The position numbers and the translations under genes were made by a program. 24,598 nucleotides of DNA, from assembly GCA_913020705.1 (NCBI GenBank), contig CAJWBY010000058.1, positions 1 through 24,598 on the forward strand, in the 5' to 3' direction. The notes under the pieces were generated by a model, which saw nothing but the letters and a program-made list of their open reading frames with translations, searched no databases and was not told the origin of the DNA. Shown here piece by piece: positions 1-8,234 of the stretch. Origin of the DNA: an uncultured Colwellia sp. (GTDB lineage Bacteria; Pseudomonadota; Gammaproteobacteria; Enterobacterales; Alteromonadaceae). Numbering within the stretch: position 1 is the stretch's first letter; each line of letters opens with the position of its first letter.

Positions 1-79
1 CAGCGTCATGCCCATCAAAAAGTGATGCGGCAGTAACAATTCTAATTTTATTCTTGAGTTGGTATCTTTCAGTTGTCAT
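1..79 (-). CDS. icmF: Isobutyryl-CoA mutase, IcmF type (N-terminal 26 codons only)
   Basis: Only the start of this gene is in the window; it runs off the left edge on the minus strand. The ATG is at 77-79, preceded by a purine-rich AAAGAGA about seven bases upstream. The peptide continues to IRIVTAASLFDGHDA, which I recognise as the opening of the B12-binding domain of fused isobutyryl-CoA mutases (IcmF: B12-binding, G-protein chaperone and mutase domains in one chain). IcmF interconverts isobutyryl-CoA and n-butyryl-CoA, and family members can also act on isovaleryl-CoA, the substrate of the liu pathway further right. It is divergent from the AraC-family gene. Stand-alone methylmalonyl-CoA mutase is less likely because its B12 domain is C-terminal. 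Confidence 0.8.
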   Translation of the reverse strand, partial: MTTERYQLKNKIRIVTAASLFDGHDA

Positions 80-130
80 TTTGAATTCTCTTTTATTAAC
101 TTACCCAAGTGTGCTTGAGTAGATTTTGTG

Positions 131-158
131 TTGAATCGCTATTTAAAATTTCTATATA
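131..158 (+). promoter_or_regulatory. Possible sigma-70 promoter of the AraC-family gene
   Basis: TTGAAT (131-136) and TATATA (153-158) are separated by 16 bases, a reasonable sigma-70 pair. If real, transcription starts near 165, which excludes the upstream GTG at 128 as a start codon and favours 212 or 257. This is a match by eye in AT-rich DNA. Confidence 0.3.
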
Positions 159-179
159 TCAAATTACATCATAAAGAAA

Positions 180-212
180 ATGGCATTAACATTGATTTTA
201 TTGTTAATTTGA
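180..212 (+). other. Possible ten-codon upstream ORF overlapping the regulator start
   Basis: ATG at 180 opens a ten-codon frame, MALTLILLLI, ending in TGA at 210-212. This stop shares its A with the ATG at 212 (TGATG), the classic stop-start overlap of translationally coupled genes. The purine-rich ATAAAGAAA lies just upstream. The peptide is entirely hydrophobic. It could be a leader peptide, or a chance frame in AT-rich DNA. Confidence 0.3.
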
Positions 213-1156
213 TGGACTATCTTGCTATAAAAACAAAGTTCGGTAACTTAATCACGATGCTTGAAAAACCAAAGTCTACAAAGTCTATTAATCAAGCAGC
301 TAATATTGATGATATTCGCTTACTTATCCCTGTATTTCTATTAAAGAAACTTCAAGTACACCCACTCACTTCAAGCCTTTACCCTGTTTCATTAGGAAAG
401 CATTCTGAAAGTTCTTATCAAATCAATAAAAAATTCAGTGATCATCATAGTCTGCTTTATTGTCAATCAACTACAGGAATTCTAGACTATAATAATAGAA
501 CAAGAAAAGTTAAATCGGGTGATCTTGTTATTATACCCGCAAATACGAGTTTCGAATTTTCAACAGTTAAAAACAAGTCAGGAAAAATCTATTGGTTAAA
601 TTTCAAAGGAGATTTAGCCAATAACTTTACTGAACGTTTATTAATGAAAATGGATGATGGTCTTGCGCAAGTAGGTAATGTAGATGAAGTCATTCAAGAT
701 TTTGATAATTTATTAGCGCTAGGGCAACGGGGTTATACGGCAACAAATGTTATTCACGCTGTACATGTTTTGCAGCAAACGTTAAGTTTTTTAGCATTAC
801 AATTGCGTTTGACTGACTTTAATAATAGTTCTAAATTCGATATTGATGCCGTTGAACGCTTAATGCGTAATAATCTTCATCAAGAATTAAGTTTAGATAC
901 ACTCGCTCATTACAGTAAATTATCTAAATTCCACTTTTCAAAAAAGTTTAAAGAATTAACCGATACATCCCCCATTCAACATTTTATTAATATGAAAATT
1001 CAACGAGCCTGTTTTGAGCTTGATAACAGCGCTAAAACCATTAAGGACATTAGCGAGGGTCTAGGCTATAACGACCCTTACTATTTTTCACGTCTGTTTA
1101 AAAAATCGGTGGGCATGTCACCAAAGCAATATAGAGATTCAGGTCATAACCTCTAA
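212..1156 (+). CDS. AraC-family transcriptional regulator
   Basis: DNA-binding regulator of about 314 residues. The N-terminal half (roughly residues 40-140) resembles the AraC-type cupin ligand-binding domain: a 'hLLYC' strand, then the KSGDLVIIPANTSFEF loop and the IYWLNFKG strand typical of small-molecule-sensing members. The C-terminal 105 residues hold two helix-turn-helices, with SLDTLAHYSKLSKFHFSKKF as the first and the signature GYNDPYYFSRLFKKSVGMSP as the second. The start is uncertain. A GTG at 128 would sit upstream of the best promoter match. ATG 212 overlaps the stop of a short upstream frame, and ATG 257 is also possible; none has a strong Shine-Dalgarno. It is divergent from icmF, so control of that gene or of itself is a reasonable guess. 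The effector is unknown. Confidence 0.85.
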   Translation: MDYLAIKTKFGNLITMLEKPKSTKSINQAANIDDIRLLIPVFLLKKLQVHPLTSSLYPVSLGKHSESSYQINKKFSDHHSLLYCQSTTGILDYNNRTRKVKSGDLVIIPANTSFEFSTVKNKSGKIYWLNFKGDLANNFTERLLMKMDDGLAQVGNVDEVIQDFDNLLALGQRGYTATNVIHAVHVLQQTLSFLALQLRLTDFNNSSKFDIDAVERLMRNNLHQELSLDTLAHYSKLSKFHFSKKFKELTDTSPIQHFINMKIQRACFELDNSAKTIKDISEGLGYNDPYYFSRLFKKSVGMSPKQYRDSGHNL

Positions 1157-1276
1157 TTGTCTAACGATGGTTTAATGCCATAAGCATTTCCAGAGCAATG
1201 CCTTTACTTTACCACCATCAATAAACAAGAACGTACGCGGTTTCGTTAAAGACGCTTTTGTCAAATTACGCCAACC

Positions 1277-3307
1277 TTAGGACCTTAGCAGTCGAAAGAT
1301 TGAAATAGGTATAAACAGTAATAATAGCCAACTAAGCAAACCACTGCCACTATTTGATCTTTCAGGTGTTATCGTAACAATTTCTATATTATTCAACACT
1401 ATAGTCTGTTGGGTGGTTGCTTCTAAACCATTATTATCTTCGATTAATAATTGAATAACTGCACTACCAGCATTAGCAAAAGTATACTGAAGCAATTTTC
1501 CTTCACCAAAAACTTCAAAGCTGTTATTGTTTTGAGATATTTCCCATTGATATTTAACTACTTCTCCATCACTGTCGATGCTTCCTGACGCATCTAAAGT
1601 ACACGTTAAATCTTGACAAGATGCTGTAAAAAAAGGCTCTGGAGCACTATTATCACTGATAGTTATCAATGCTGATTGGGTCACACCATATTGCCCGTCA
1701 GTATTTTTGGCTCTGATTGAAAGTCGGTGTTGGCCAATGGCTAAGTTAGATGTGTTAATTTGCGTGATAGCTTTAACAGCGCCATTTACACCAATCTCAA
1801 GATTTTGATCTAAAATTTCAATATGTTCAGTGTCCAAAAAAGTTTTATCTATTACATATTCAAATTGTGTCACGCTATTATCAATAAGGCTTAGCGTAGA
1901 TTGTTTAGTTGTTGAAATAATTTCTACATTAACAAGTCCCGCTTGCGATACCGTTGTTTGTTCTAACGAACTATTAACTTTAATAGAAGATATATCAGCC
2001 CCCAGAGATAACAAATAAGGCGCTTCGCTAACTTTTGCAGCGTAAGCTAGTGCTTTCAAATTGTCGGGTAAAATTTGACTACTATATTCTGCACAGTTCT
2101 GAAAAAATGATGAGCCAATTTCAAATGTAATCGCTGCCACCCCTAACTCACCGTAACTAACATTATCGCTTGTACCGTCTGTTGCATATAACCCAATAGA
2201 CTGTTGCGGTGAATAGCCATTAAACCAGGCCAACTTATTACCAAGGCTTACAAAGCCCTTATTATTTGGTGACACACCTTCTTTATGACCATATGGCCAT
2301 AAGATTAAACGTCCATAACTGTGCAGATCGATATGTAAACCGCTCTTATTTAAAGGTGCTGCATCCGTGTCATTAGGACCACGTTCATCAACAAAGATTG
2401 AACGTATATAATTTGATATTGCTTGAGTTTCAGGCTCTGATTCAGCAGATATACCACGATAAACTTCTGAGCATTCATTACCGCTAGAACCATTGGCTGT
2501 GACACCCCACGTTTGAGCAAAATTACGATTTAGATCGACACCAACGGTGGAACCTAAACAATGATTTTGATTGGTGTTTTTACGTTGTAGTATTTGATTT
2601 TCTGCTACTTTACGTCCATCAGGGTTCATATGAAAAACTAAATGTACTTCTCTATTATCAACTATCCATTGAGCTTCTGCATTTGTTGTATATTTATTTA
2701 ATAACCATTTTGCAAAGTCTAAATTCAATGCTGCTGGTGCATATTCACGTGCGTGCATACTGCTATGGACAAATAAAATTGGCTTTTCATTAGGTAGTTC
2801 ACTATTAGTGATTTTCAGTACCATTAAATCGTAACCACCTTGCTGATTTACTTTCATCCAAGAATCGCCAATGTCAGTCCATGTTGCTAATTTAGGAAAT
2901 TCTTCCGCTAGAACTTGTGCCTGACTGTAGGTACCTTCGACTGTCGCATAACAAGAAAACCCTGAGATTGGATCATCATTTAAATTTTCTTTCTGCAAAC
3001 CTTGGACTTTATTATTGATAAATTTATCTGTGAATTTATTGGTCCATTCTGTTGCAACTTCAATCTTAAAACCATAATTGAGTAACAGTGTCTTTTCCTG
3101 TTCAGTCAAGGTTGCAATAAGATATTTACGTTCAGTATTCACCTCTAATACTGCATGATGCAGAGAGATTAATACCTTATTAGCGAGCTTTTGGTCTGAG
3201 TAGTTTATTTTAAAAAATGTTGGTGACTTCATTGAAAAAGTTGAAAAACTAATGAAAAGCACAGTAACAAGCAACATGTTACGTATTTGCTGGAAGCTAA
3301 TGTTCAT
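1277..3307 (-). CDS. Exported M14-family zinc carboxypeptidase with PKD domain and C-terminal anchor
   Basis: Metallocarboxypeptidase of 676 residues that would remove C-terminal amino acids from peptides outside the cytoplasm. A signal peptide covers about residues 1-25. Zinc ligands are H185 and E188 in HSSMHARE and H329 in HIDLHSYG; E396 in AITFEIG is the expected general base, and GVDLNRNF (256-263) supplies substrate-binding Asn/Arg residues. A PKD domain spans about 555-640 (LDASGSIDSDGEVVKYQWE). The last 25 residues are Ser/Gly-rich, then a hydrophobic helix, then an RLLRS basic tail, like GlyGly-CTERM signals cut by rhombosortase. The SGSG motif is a weak match, so simple membrane anchoring is possible. 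Weak GGAA ribosome site. Convergent with the AraC gene. Likely a scavenging enzyme for marine protein. Confidence 0.88.
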   Translation of the reverse strand: MNISFQQIRNMLLVTVLFISFSTFSMKSPTFFKINYSDQKLANKVLISLHHAVLEVNTERKYLIATLTEQEKTLLLNYGFKIEVATEWTNKFTDKFINNKVQGLQKENLNDDPISGFSCYATVEGTYSQAQVLAEEFPKLATWTDIGDSWMKVNQQGGYDLMVLKITNSELPNEKPILFVHSSMHAREYAPAALNLDFAKWLLNKYTTNAEAQWIVDNREVHLVFHMNPDGRKVAENQILQRKNTNQNHCLGSTVGVDLNRNFAQTWGVTANGSSGNECSEVYRGISAESEPETQAISNYIRSIFVDERGPNDTDAAPLNKSGLHIDLHSYGRLILWPYGHKEGVSPNNKGFVSLGNKLAWFNGYSPQQSIGLYATDGTSDNVSYGELGVAAITFEIGSSFFQNCAEYSSQILPDNLKALAYAAKVSEAPYLLSLGADISSIKVNSSLEQTTVSQAGLVNVEIISTTKQSTLSLIDNSVTQFEYVIDKTFLDTEHIEILDQNLEIGVNGAVKAITQINTSNLAIGQHRLSIRAKNTDGQYGVTQSALITISDNSAPEPFFTASCQDLTCTLDASGSIDSDGEVVKYQWEISQNNNSFEVFGEGKLLQYTFANAGSAVIQLLIEDNNGLEATTQQTIVLNNIEIVTITPERSNSGSGLLSWLLLLFIPISIFRLLRS

Positions 3308-3393
3308 AACATGCCGTATTCCAAAATAACGCGATAATCGATAATAGCAATTAATTATAATTTAACAAGCTTTACAAGCTTTACATGAAGGTG

Positions 3394-3420
3394 ACAAAAA
3401 AACCGCTTAATGCGGCTTTT
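3394..3420 (-). terminator. Rho-independent terminator of the thiolase gene
   Basis: On the minus strand CCGC-ATTAA-GCGG (extended by A-T and G-T pairs) is followed by seven T residues, 25 bases after the thiolase stop. An A-run on its other side could make it weakly bidirectional. Confidence 0.8.
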
Positions 3421-3444
3421 ATGTTGTACATATGAATATTGTTA

Positions 3445-4629
3445 TTACATCATTTCAACCGCAATTGCAGTCGCTTCCCCACCACCAATACAAAGTGATG
3501 CTAAACCTTTTGATAAGCCTTTGTTTTTCAATGCATGCACTAAAGTAACCATGATGCGAGCACCACTAGCACCTAAAGGATGACCCAATGCACATGCGCC
3601 ACCATTTACATTTACTTTTTCAACATCTAACGCTAATTCTTTAATCGCTAACATGGTAACCATAGCGAATGCTTCGTTAATCTCCCATAAATCAACGTCT
3701 GCTGCTGTCCAATTCGCTTTTGCTAAAACTTTATTCATAGCGCCAACAGGAGCAACCGTAAACTCTTCTGGTTTTTGTGCATGTGTTGCATGAGCAACAA
3801 CTTTACATAAAGGTGTTAAACCACGTTTTTCTGCTTCTGATTGCTTCATCATCACTAATGCAGCGGCGCCGTCTGAAATTGAACTAGAGTTTGCAGCAGT
3901 AATTGTACCGTCTCTTTTAAAAGCAGCACGTAGTGAAGGTATTTTATCTGGACGTGCGTTACCTGGTTGTTCATCGATAGCGAATATTGAATCACCACGA
4001 CGCGATTTAATAGTTACCGGTGATATTTCATTTTCAAAAGCGCCAGCAGCAATTGCTGCATTTGCACGAGATAATGAACGAATTGCGTATTCATCCATGT
4101 CTTCACGGGTAAAACCAGCGTCATCAGCAGTTTCTTGTGCGAAACAACCCATAGCAATACCGTCATAAGCATTTTCTAAACCGTCAGTCATCATGTGATC
4201 AAGTATTTGACCATGTCCCATTTTAATACCGCTTCGCCCTTTAGGTAAAAGATGTGGAGCGTTAGTCATACTTTCCATTCCGCCAGCAACAGCAACATCA
4301 ATAGAACCCGCCATTAATGAATCATGCGCTTGCATTGCCGCTTTCATACCTGAACCACAGACTTTGTTAATTGTGGTACAAACTGTTGATAACGATAAGT
4401 CAGCTGCTAATGCTGCTTGACGAGCCGGCGCTTGTTTCAAACCAGCAGGAAGAACACAACCCATGATCACTTCGTCAACTTGATCGTTAGCGATATTTGC
4501 AGCAGCAAGTGCACCACGTATAGCCGTTGCACCTAAATCAGGTGAAGTAACAGCAGATAGTCCGCCCATAAAACCACCCATAGGGGTTCTAGACGCTGAA
4601 ACAATAACAATAGGATCTGTAGTAGACAT
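3445..4629 (-). CDS. atoB: Acetyl-CoA C-acetyltransferase (thiolase)
   Basis: Biosynthetic/degradative thiolase of 394 residues that cleaves acetoacetyl-CoA with CoA to two acetyl-CoA. The catalytic residues are visible: nucleophile C91 in INKVCGSGM, H350 in GGACALGHPLGASG and C380 in LCIGGGEA, at the spacing of the Zoogloea-type enzymes. The start at 4629 was chosen because GGAGAG sits eight bases upstream and family homology begins at MSTTDPIVIV. An open frame continues to 4788 but encodes 53 unconserved hydrophobic residues and crosses a regulator palindrome. Divergent from liuR and sharing its regulatory region, it is placed to consume the acetoacetyl-CoA made by LiuE plus ScoAB. Confidence 0.93.
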   Translation of the reverse strand: MSTTDPIVIVSASRTPMGGFMGGLSAVTSPDLGATAIRGALAAANIANDQVDEVIMGCVLPAGLKQAPARQAALAADLSLSTVCTTINKVCGSGMKAAMQAHDSLMAGSIDVAVAGGMESMTNAPHLLPKGRSGIKMGHGQILDHMMTDGLENAYDGIAMGCFAQETADDAGFTREDMDEYAIRSLSRANAAIAAGAFENEISPVTIKSRRGDSIFAIDEQPGNARPDKIPSLRAAFKRDGTITAANSSSISDGAAALVMMKQSEAEKRGLTPLCKVVAHATHAQKPEEFTVAPVGAMNKVLAKANWTAADVDLWEINEAFAMVTMLAIKELALDVEKVNVNGGACALGHPLGASGARIMVTLVHALKNKGLSKGLASLCIGGGEATAIAVEMM

Positions 4630-4696
4630 TGAAGCTCTCCAACATAAAAATAAAAAGGGATAAATTAATGAGCAATACTTTAACTTATATTTGACG

Positions 4697-4712
4697 TTTA
4701 CGCCAACGTAAA
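4697..4712. promoter_or_regulatory. Putative LiuR operator, thiolase side
   Basis: TTTACG-CCAA-CGTAAA is an inverted repeat with exactly the geometry of the second site at 4821. It lies 68 bases upstream of the thiolase ATG. LiuR (MerR family) sites in gammaproteobacteria are palindromes of this TTTACG/CGTAAA type. Binding is inferred. Confidence 0.7.
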
Positions 4713-4820
4713 CTTTAATGGTAACTATTGTGAAAAGCATAATTATGTATTGGAAAATGTCCATGTACTTGTAAATGATTAAATACATATGCCTTCTTAG
4801 TCTATAGAAAAATGTCTAAC

Positions 4821-4836
4821 TTTACGTTTACGTAAA
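4821..4836. promoter_or_regulatory. Putative LiuR operator, liuR side
   Basis: TTTACG-TTTA-CGTAAA is the second copy. It also contains the perfect 12-bp palindrome GTTTACGTAAAC (4826-4837). It sits 18 bases before the TATAAT box of the liuR promoter, covering the -35 region, which suits autoregulation and control of the whole liu operon. Confidence 0.75.
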
Positions 4837-4854
4837 CTTCCTGTAAGGTGAGTG

Positions 4855-4860
4855 TATAAT
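4855..4860 (+). promoter_or_regulatory. -10 box of the liuR/liu operon promoter
   Basis: A perfect TATAAT. No good -35 is seen; at 17 bases' spacing the hexamer is GTAAAC, inside the palindrome, which suggests a regulator-dependent promoter. Transcription would start near 4867, giving a very short leader before the ATG at 4879. Confidence 0.55.
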
Positions 4861-4878
4861 ATAAATAGTGAGTTATTC

Positions 4879-5280
4879 ATGCCCAAATCTAAAGCACAGA
4901 CTTTTTCAATCAGTGATCTTTCTAAAGAGTTCGATATAACGACTAGAAGTATTCGTTTTTACGAAGATCAAGGCTTGCTTGCTCCCACACGAAAAGGGCA
5001 AACACGAATTTATAACCAAAGAGACAAAGTTAGACTAAAGTTAATTCTACGCGGTAAACGCTTAGGTTTTTCATTAGCGGAAACTGGACGTATCTTTGAA
5101 CTATATGATTTAGATAATACCAGTGCTAGTCAGCTGAAATTAATGATGGATATCATCGAACAAAAAAAATCACACTTACATCTACAACTCGATGATATCA
5201 AAGTTGTACTGATGGAATTAACAAATTTAGAAGAAAGCTGTTTAACAACACTTGCAGCTATCGAAAATAAAAATACATAA
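4879..5280 (+). CDS. liuR: MerR-family regulator of branched-chain acid catabolism, LiuR type
   Basis: Regulator of 133 residues. The winged helix-turn-helix of the MerR family occupies about residues 8-75: SISDLSKEFDITTRSIRFYEDQGL is the HTH plus first wing, and TRIYNQRDKVRLKLILRGKRLGFSLAE the second. A long helix from about 85 to 120 would form the dimer coiled coil. There is no metal-binding Cys cluster, as expected for the LiuR branch. It is the first gene of the operon and is followed 40 bases later by liuA; LiuR commonly regulates its own liu operon. ATG 4879 was chosen because the alternative GTG at 4852 lies across the TATAAT box. The ribosome site (AGTGAG) is weak. Confidence 0.88.
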   Translation: MPKSKAQTFSISDLSKEFDITTRSIRFYEDQGLLAPTRKGQTRIYNQRDKVRLKLILRGKRLGFSLAETGRIFELYDLDNTSASQLKLMMDIIEQKKSHLHLQLDDIKVVLMELTNLEESCLTTLAAIENKNT

Positions 5281-5320
5281 CCAATAACTTTAAGTAGCTT
5301 ATATAAGCTAAGGAAATAAC

Positions 5321-6490
5321 ATGATTTCTACGTTTTCATCATTAAACTTTAATCTAGGCGAAACAGTTGAAATGATCCGTGACACGGTAAATTCATTTGC
5401 CCGTGACGAAATTGCTCCACGTGCAGCGCAAATAGATATTGATAATGAATTTCCTAACGAGTTATGGCGAAAGTTTGGTGATTTAGGTTTATTAGGTATG
5501 ACCGTTGACGAAGAATATGGTGGTTCTGGTTTAGGCTATTTAGAACACATGGTCGCTATGCAAGAAATTTCACGTGCTTCTGCTTCTGTAGGTTTAAGTT
5601 ACGGCGCTATGTCTAACCTTTGTTTAAACCAATTAAACAAAAATGGTTCGCATGAGCAAAAAGCTAAATACTTACCTAAACTTTGTAGCGGCGAACATAT
5701 TGGCGCATTAGCAATGAGTGAGCCCAATGCAGGTTCAGACGTTGTAAGCATGAAACTTAGAGCTGACAAAAAAGGCGATAAGTACATTTTAAATGGCAAT
5801 AAAATGTGGATCACCAATGGTCCTGATGCAAACGTTTATGTTATTTATGCAAAAACTGATACTGCTGCAGGCTCAAAAGGCATTACCGCTTTTATTGTTG
5901 AGCGTGACTACCCTGGTTTTTCTCGTCATCAGAAATTAGATAAATTAGGTATGCGTGGTTCAAATACCTGTGAACTGGTTTTTCAAGATTGTGAAGTACC
6001 TGCAGAAAACATTTTAGGTGAAGAAGGTAAAGGCGTACGTGTACTTATGTCTGGTCTTGATTACGAACGTATAGTATTAACAGGCGGTCCATTAGGTATT
6101 ATGGATGCTTGTATGGATTTAGTTGTTCCTTATATTCATGACCGTAAACAGTTTGGTCAGTCAATTGGTGAATTCCAATTAATTCAAGGTAAGATTGCTG
6201 ATATGTACACACAAATGAATGCAGCTAAGTCTTATGCATATTTATGTGCTCAAGCGGCAGATCGCGGAGAGACAACACGTAAAGATGCGGCTGGTGTAAT
6301 TTTATACTCAGCTGAGTTGGCAACAAAAATGGCTTTAGATGCTATTCAATTACTTGGGGGTAATGGTTATATCAATGAATTCCCAGCAGGTCGTTTATTA
6401 CGTGATGCTAAATTATATGAAATCGGCGCAGGTACTTCTGAAATTCGTCGTATGTTGATTGGTCGCGAATTATTCTCTGAATCTAAATAA
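5321..6490 (+). CDS. liuA: Isovaleryl-CoA dehydrogenase
   Basis: FAD-dependent acyl-CoA dehydrogenase of 389 residues, oxidising isovaleryl-CoA to 3-methylcrotonyl-CoA and passing electrons to [16 protein letters not shown] (129-141) and [19 protein letters not shown] (161-179) are family signatures. The catalytic base is E249 in [13 protein letters not shown]. Placement on this helix, with a Gly-Ala instead of Glu at the C-terminal [12 protein letters not shown], is the hallmark of isovaleryl-CoA dehydrogenase against short- and medium-chain enzymes. AAGGAA precedes the ATG by seven bases. A long hairpin follows the gene before liuB. Confidence 0.94.
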   Translation: MISTFSSLNFNLGETVEMIRDTVNSFARDEIAPRAAQIDIDNEFPNELWRKFGDLGLLGMTVDEEYGGSGLGYLEHMVAMQEISRASASVGLSYGAMSNLCLNQLNKNGSHEQKAKYLPKLCSGEHIGALAMSEPNAGSDVVSMKLRADKKGDKYILNGNKMWITNGPDANVYVIYAKTDTAAGSKGITAFIVERDYPGFSRHQKLDKLGMRGSNTCELVFQDCEVPAENILGEEGKGVRVLMSGLDYERIVLTGGPLGIMDACMDLVVPYIHDRKQFGQSIGEFQLIQGKIADMYTQMNAAKSYAYLCAQAADRGETTRKDAAGVILYSAELATKMALDAIQLLGGNGYINEFPAGRLLRDAKLYEIGAGTSEIRRMLIGRELFSESK

Positions 6491-6523
6491 CCTTAATAAC
6501 CTGCAAGTATTTATTTTCATAAA

Positions 6524-6552
6524 GAGAGAAATGCGATAGTCGCATTTCTCTC
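6524..6552 (+). other. Perfect intercistronic hairpin between liuA and liuB
   Basis: GAGAGAAATGCGA and its exact complement form a 13-bp stem around a three-base TAG loop. There is no T-run downstream (CATATTTAC follows), so it is not a standard intrinsic terminator. It could protect the 3' end of the liuA message, be a processing site, or cause partial attenuation, setting a different LiuA:LiuB ratio. Confidence 0.75.
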
Positions 6553-6616
6553 ATATTTACTTACTGTATTGAACTACCGACCTTACTGATAAACCTCCAT
6601 TATAAAGGCAAATATC

Positions 6617-8224
6617 GTGGCTAAAATAATTTCAAAAATCAATGTGCGTAGTCCTGAATTCATTGAAAACGCAGCACATATGCAAGTACAAGTTGACGAC
6701 CTTAAAACGAAGCTTGAACAAATAAAATTAGGCGGCGGCGAACGCAGTCGTGAACGTCATTTATCTCGTGGTAAATTATTACCAAGAGACCGTGTTAATG
6801 CTTTACTTGATGTTGGCTCACCATTTTTAGAATTATCTCAATTAGCCGCTTATGAAGTTTATGATGCAGATGTGCCCGCTGCTGGTATTATCACTGGCAT
6901 TGGCCGCGTTGGCGGACAAGAGTGCGTTATTGTTGCAAACGATGCAACAGTGAAAGGCGGAACATACTTCCCTTTAACCGTTAAAAAACATTTACGTGCG
7001 CAAGCTATCGCACAAGAAAACAACTTACCTTGTATATATTTAGTCGACTCAGGTGGTGCTAACTTACCCAACCAAGACGATGTTTTTCCTGATAGAGAAC
7101 ACTTTGGCCGTATTTTCTTTAATCAAGCGAATATGTCAGCACAAGCTATTCCACAAATTGCGGTTGTTATGGGTTCTTGTACAGCTGGAGGTGCTTATGT
7201 ACCGGCAATGGCAGACGAATCAATCATTGTTAAAGAGCAAGGGACAATATTCTTAGCTGGGCCTCCATTAGTTAAAGCTGCAACGGGTGAAGTAGTAAGT
7301 GCTGAAGATTTAGGTGGTGCAGATATACATTGTCGTACTTCAGGCGTTGCAGATCATTACGCACAAAATGATCATCATGCTTTAGAAATTGCTCAAACTA
7401 TTGTTGGTAATTTAAATCGTGTAAAACCCGTTGCATTGAATATTCAACCAGTTGTTGAACCAGCGTACGATTCACAAGAAGTTTATGGTGTGATCCCAAA
7501 AGATTCTCGTCAACCATTTGATATTCGTGAAGTTATCGCCCGTGTTGTAGATGGAAGTAATTTAGATGAATTCAAAGCCCTATACGGCACAACACTCGTT
7601 TGTGGTTTTGCACGTATATTTGGCTACCCTGTTGGCATTGTCGCTAATAACGGCATACTTTTTGGTGAATCTGCACAAAAAGGCGCTCACTTTATTGAGC
7701 TTTGTGCACAACGAAAAATCCCACTCGTTTTCTTACAGAACATTACCGGCTTCATGGTTGGTCAACAATATGAAGCTGGCGGTATAGCAAAACATGGCGC
7801 CAAAATGGTTACTGCTGTTGCTACTGCACAAGTGCCAAAATTTACAGTGTTAATTGGTGGCAGCTTCGGTGCGGGTAACTATGGTATGTGTGGCCGCGCT
7901 TACGACCCACGTTTCTTATTTATGTGGCCAAACGCTAGAATCTCGGTCATGGGTGGTGAACAGGCCGCGGGTGTTTTAGCGCAAGTAAAACGCGATCAAA
8001 AAGAAAAATTAAATGAGCAATGGAGCGAGCAAGAAGAGGCTGATTTTAAACAACCTATTATTGATACCTACGAGCACCAAGGCCATCCTTATTATGCTTC
8101 TGCCCGTTTATGGGACGACGGTATTATCGACCCAGCTGATACACGGCAAGTATTAGGCCTAGCTATTTCAGCTTCATTAAACAAACCTATTGAGGATACC
8201 AAATTTGGTATCTTCAGAATGTAG
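6617..8224 (+). CDS. liuB: 3-Methylcrotonyl-CoA carboxylase, carboxyltransferase (beta) subunit
   Basis: Transfers the carboxyl group from carboxybiotin on LiuD to 3-methylcrotonyl-CoA, giving 3-methylglutaconyl-CoA. At 535 residues it matches the family length. It has the two crotonase-like halves. The N half carries [50 protein letters not shown] and [14 protein letters not shown]. The C half carries [46 protein letters not shown] and [35 protein letters not shown] is typical of MCC rather than propionyl-CoA carboxylase. It uses a GTG start with AAAGG eight bases upstream. liuC begins ten bases after its stop. Confidence 0.94.
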   Translation: MAKIISKINVRSPEFIENAAHMQVQVDDLKTKLEQIKLGGGERSRERHLSRGKLLPRDRVNALLDVGSPFLELSQLAAYEVYDADVPAAGIITGIGRVGGQECVIVANDATVKGGTYFPLTVKKHLRAQAIAQENNLPCIYLVDSGGANLPNQDDVFPDREHFGRIFFNQANMSAQAIPQIAVVMGSCTAGGAYVPAMADESIIVKEQGTIFLAGPPLVKAATGEVVSAEDLGGADIHCRTSGVADHYAQNDHHALEIAQTIVGNLNRVKPVALNIQPVVEPAYDSQEVYGVIPKDSRQPFDIREVIARVVDGSNLDEFKALYGTTLVCGFARIFGYPVGIVANNGILFGESAQKGAHFIELCAQRKIPLVFLQNITGFMVGQQYEAGGIAKHGAKMVTAVATAQVPKFTVLIGGSFGAGNYGMCGRAYDPRFLFMWPNARISVMGGEQAAGVLAQVKRDQKEKLNEQWSEQEEADFKQPIIDTYEHQGHPYYASARLWDDGIIDPADTRQVLGLAISASLNKPIEDTKFGIFRM

Positions 8225-8234
8225 GAAGAATAAA

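Noticed and set aside
1830..2018. 62-residue plus frame inside the carboxypeptidase gene
   Set aside because: Antisense shadow of a well-supported coding region.
4630..4788. N-terminal extension of the thiolase to 4788
   Set aside because: It has no homology to thiolases, no ribosome site, and crosses the regulator palindrome; a strong ribosome site precedes 4629.
4852..4878. GTG start of liuR at 4852
   Set aside because: The codon lies directly before and its frame runs through the TATAAT promoter box, so it would not be on the transcript.
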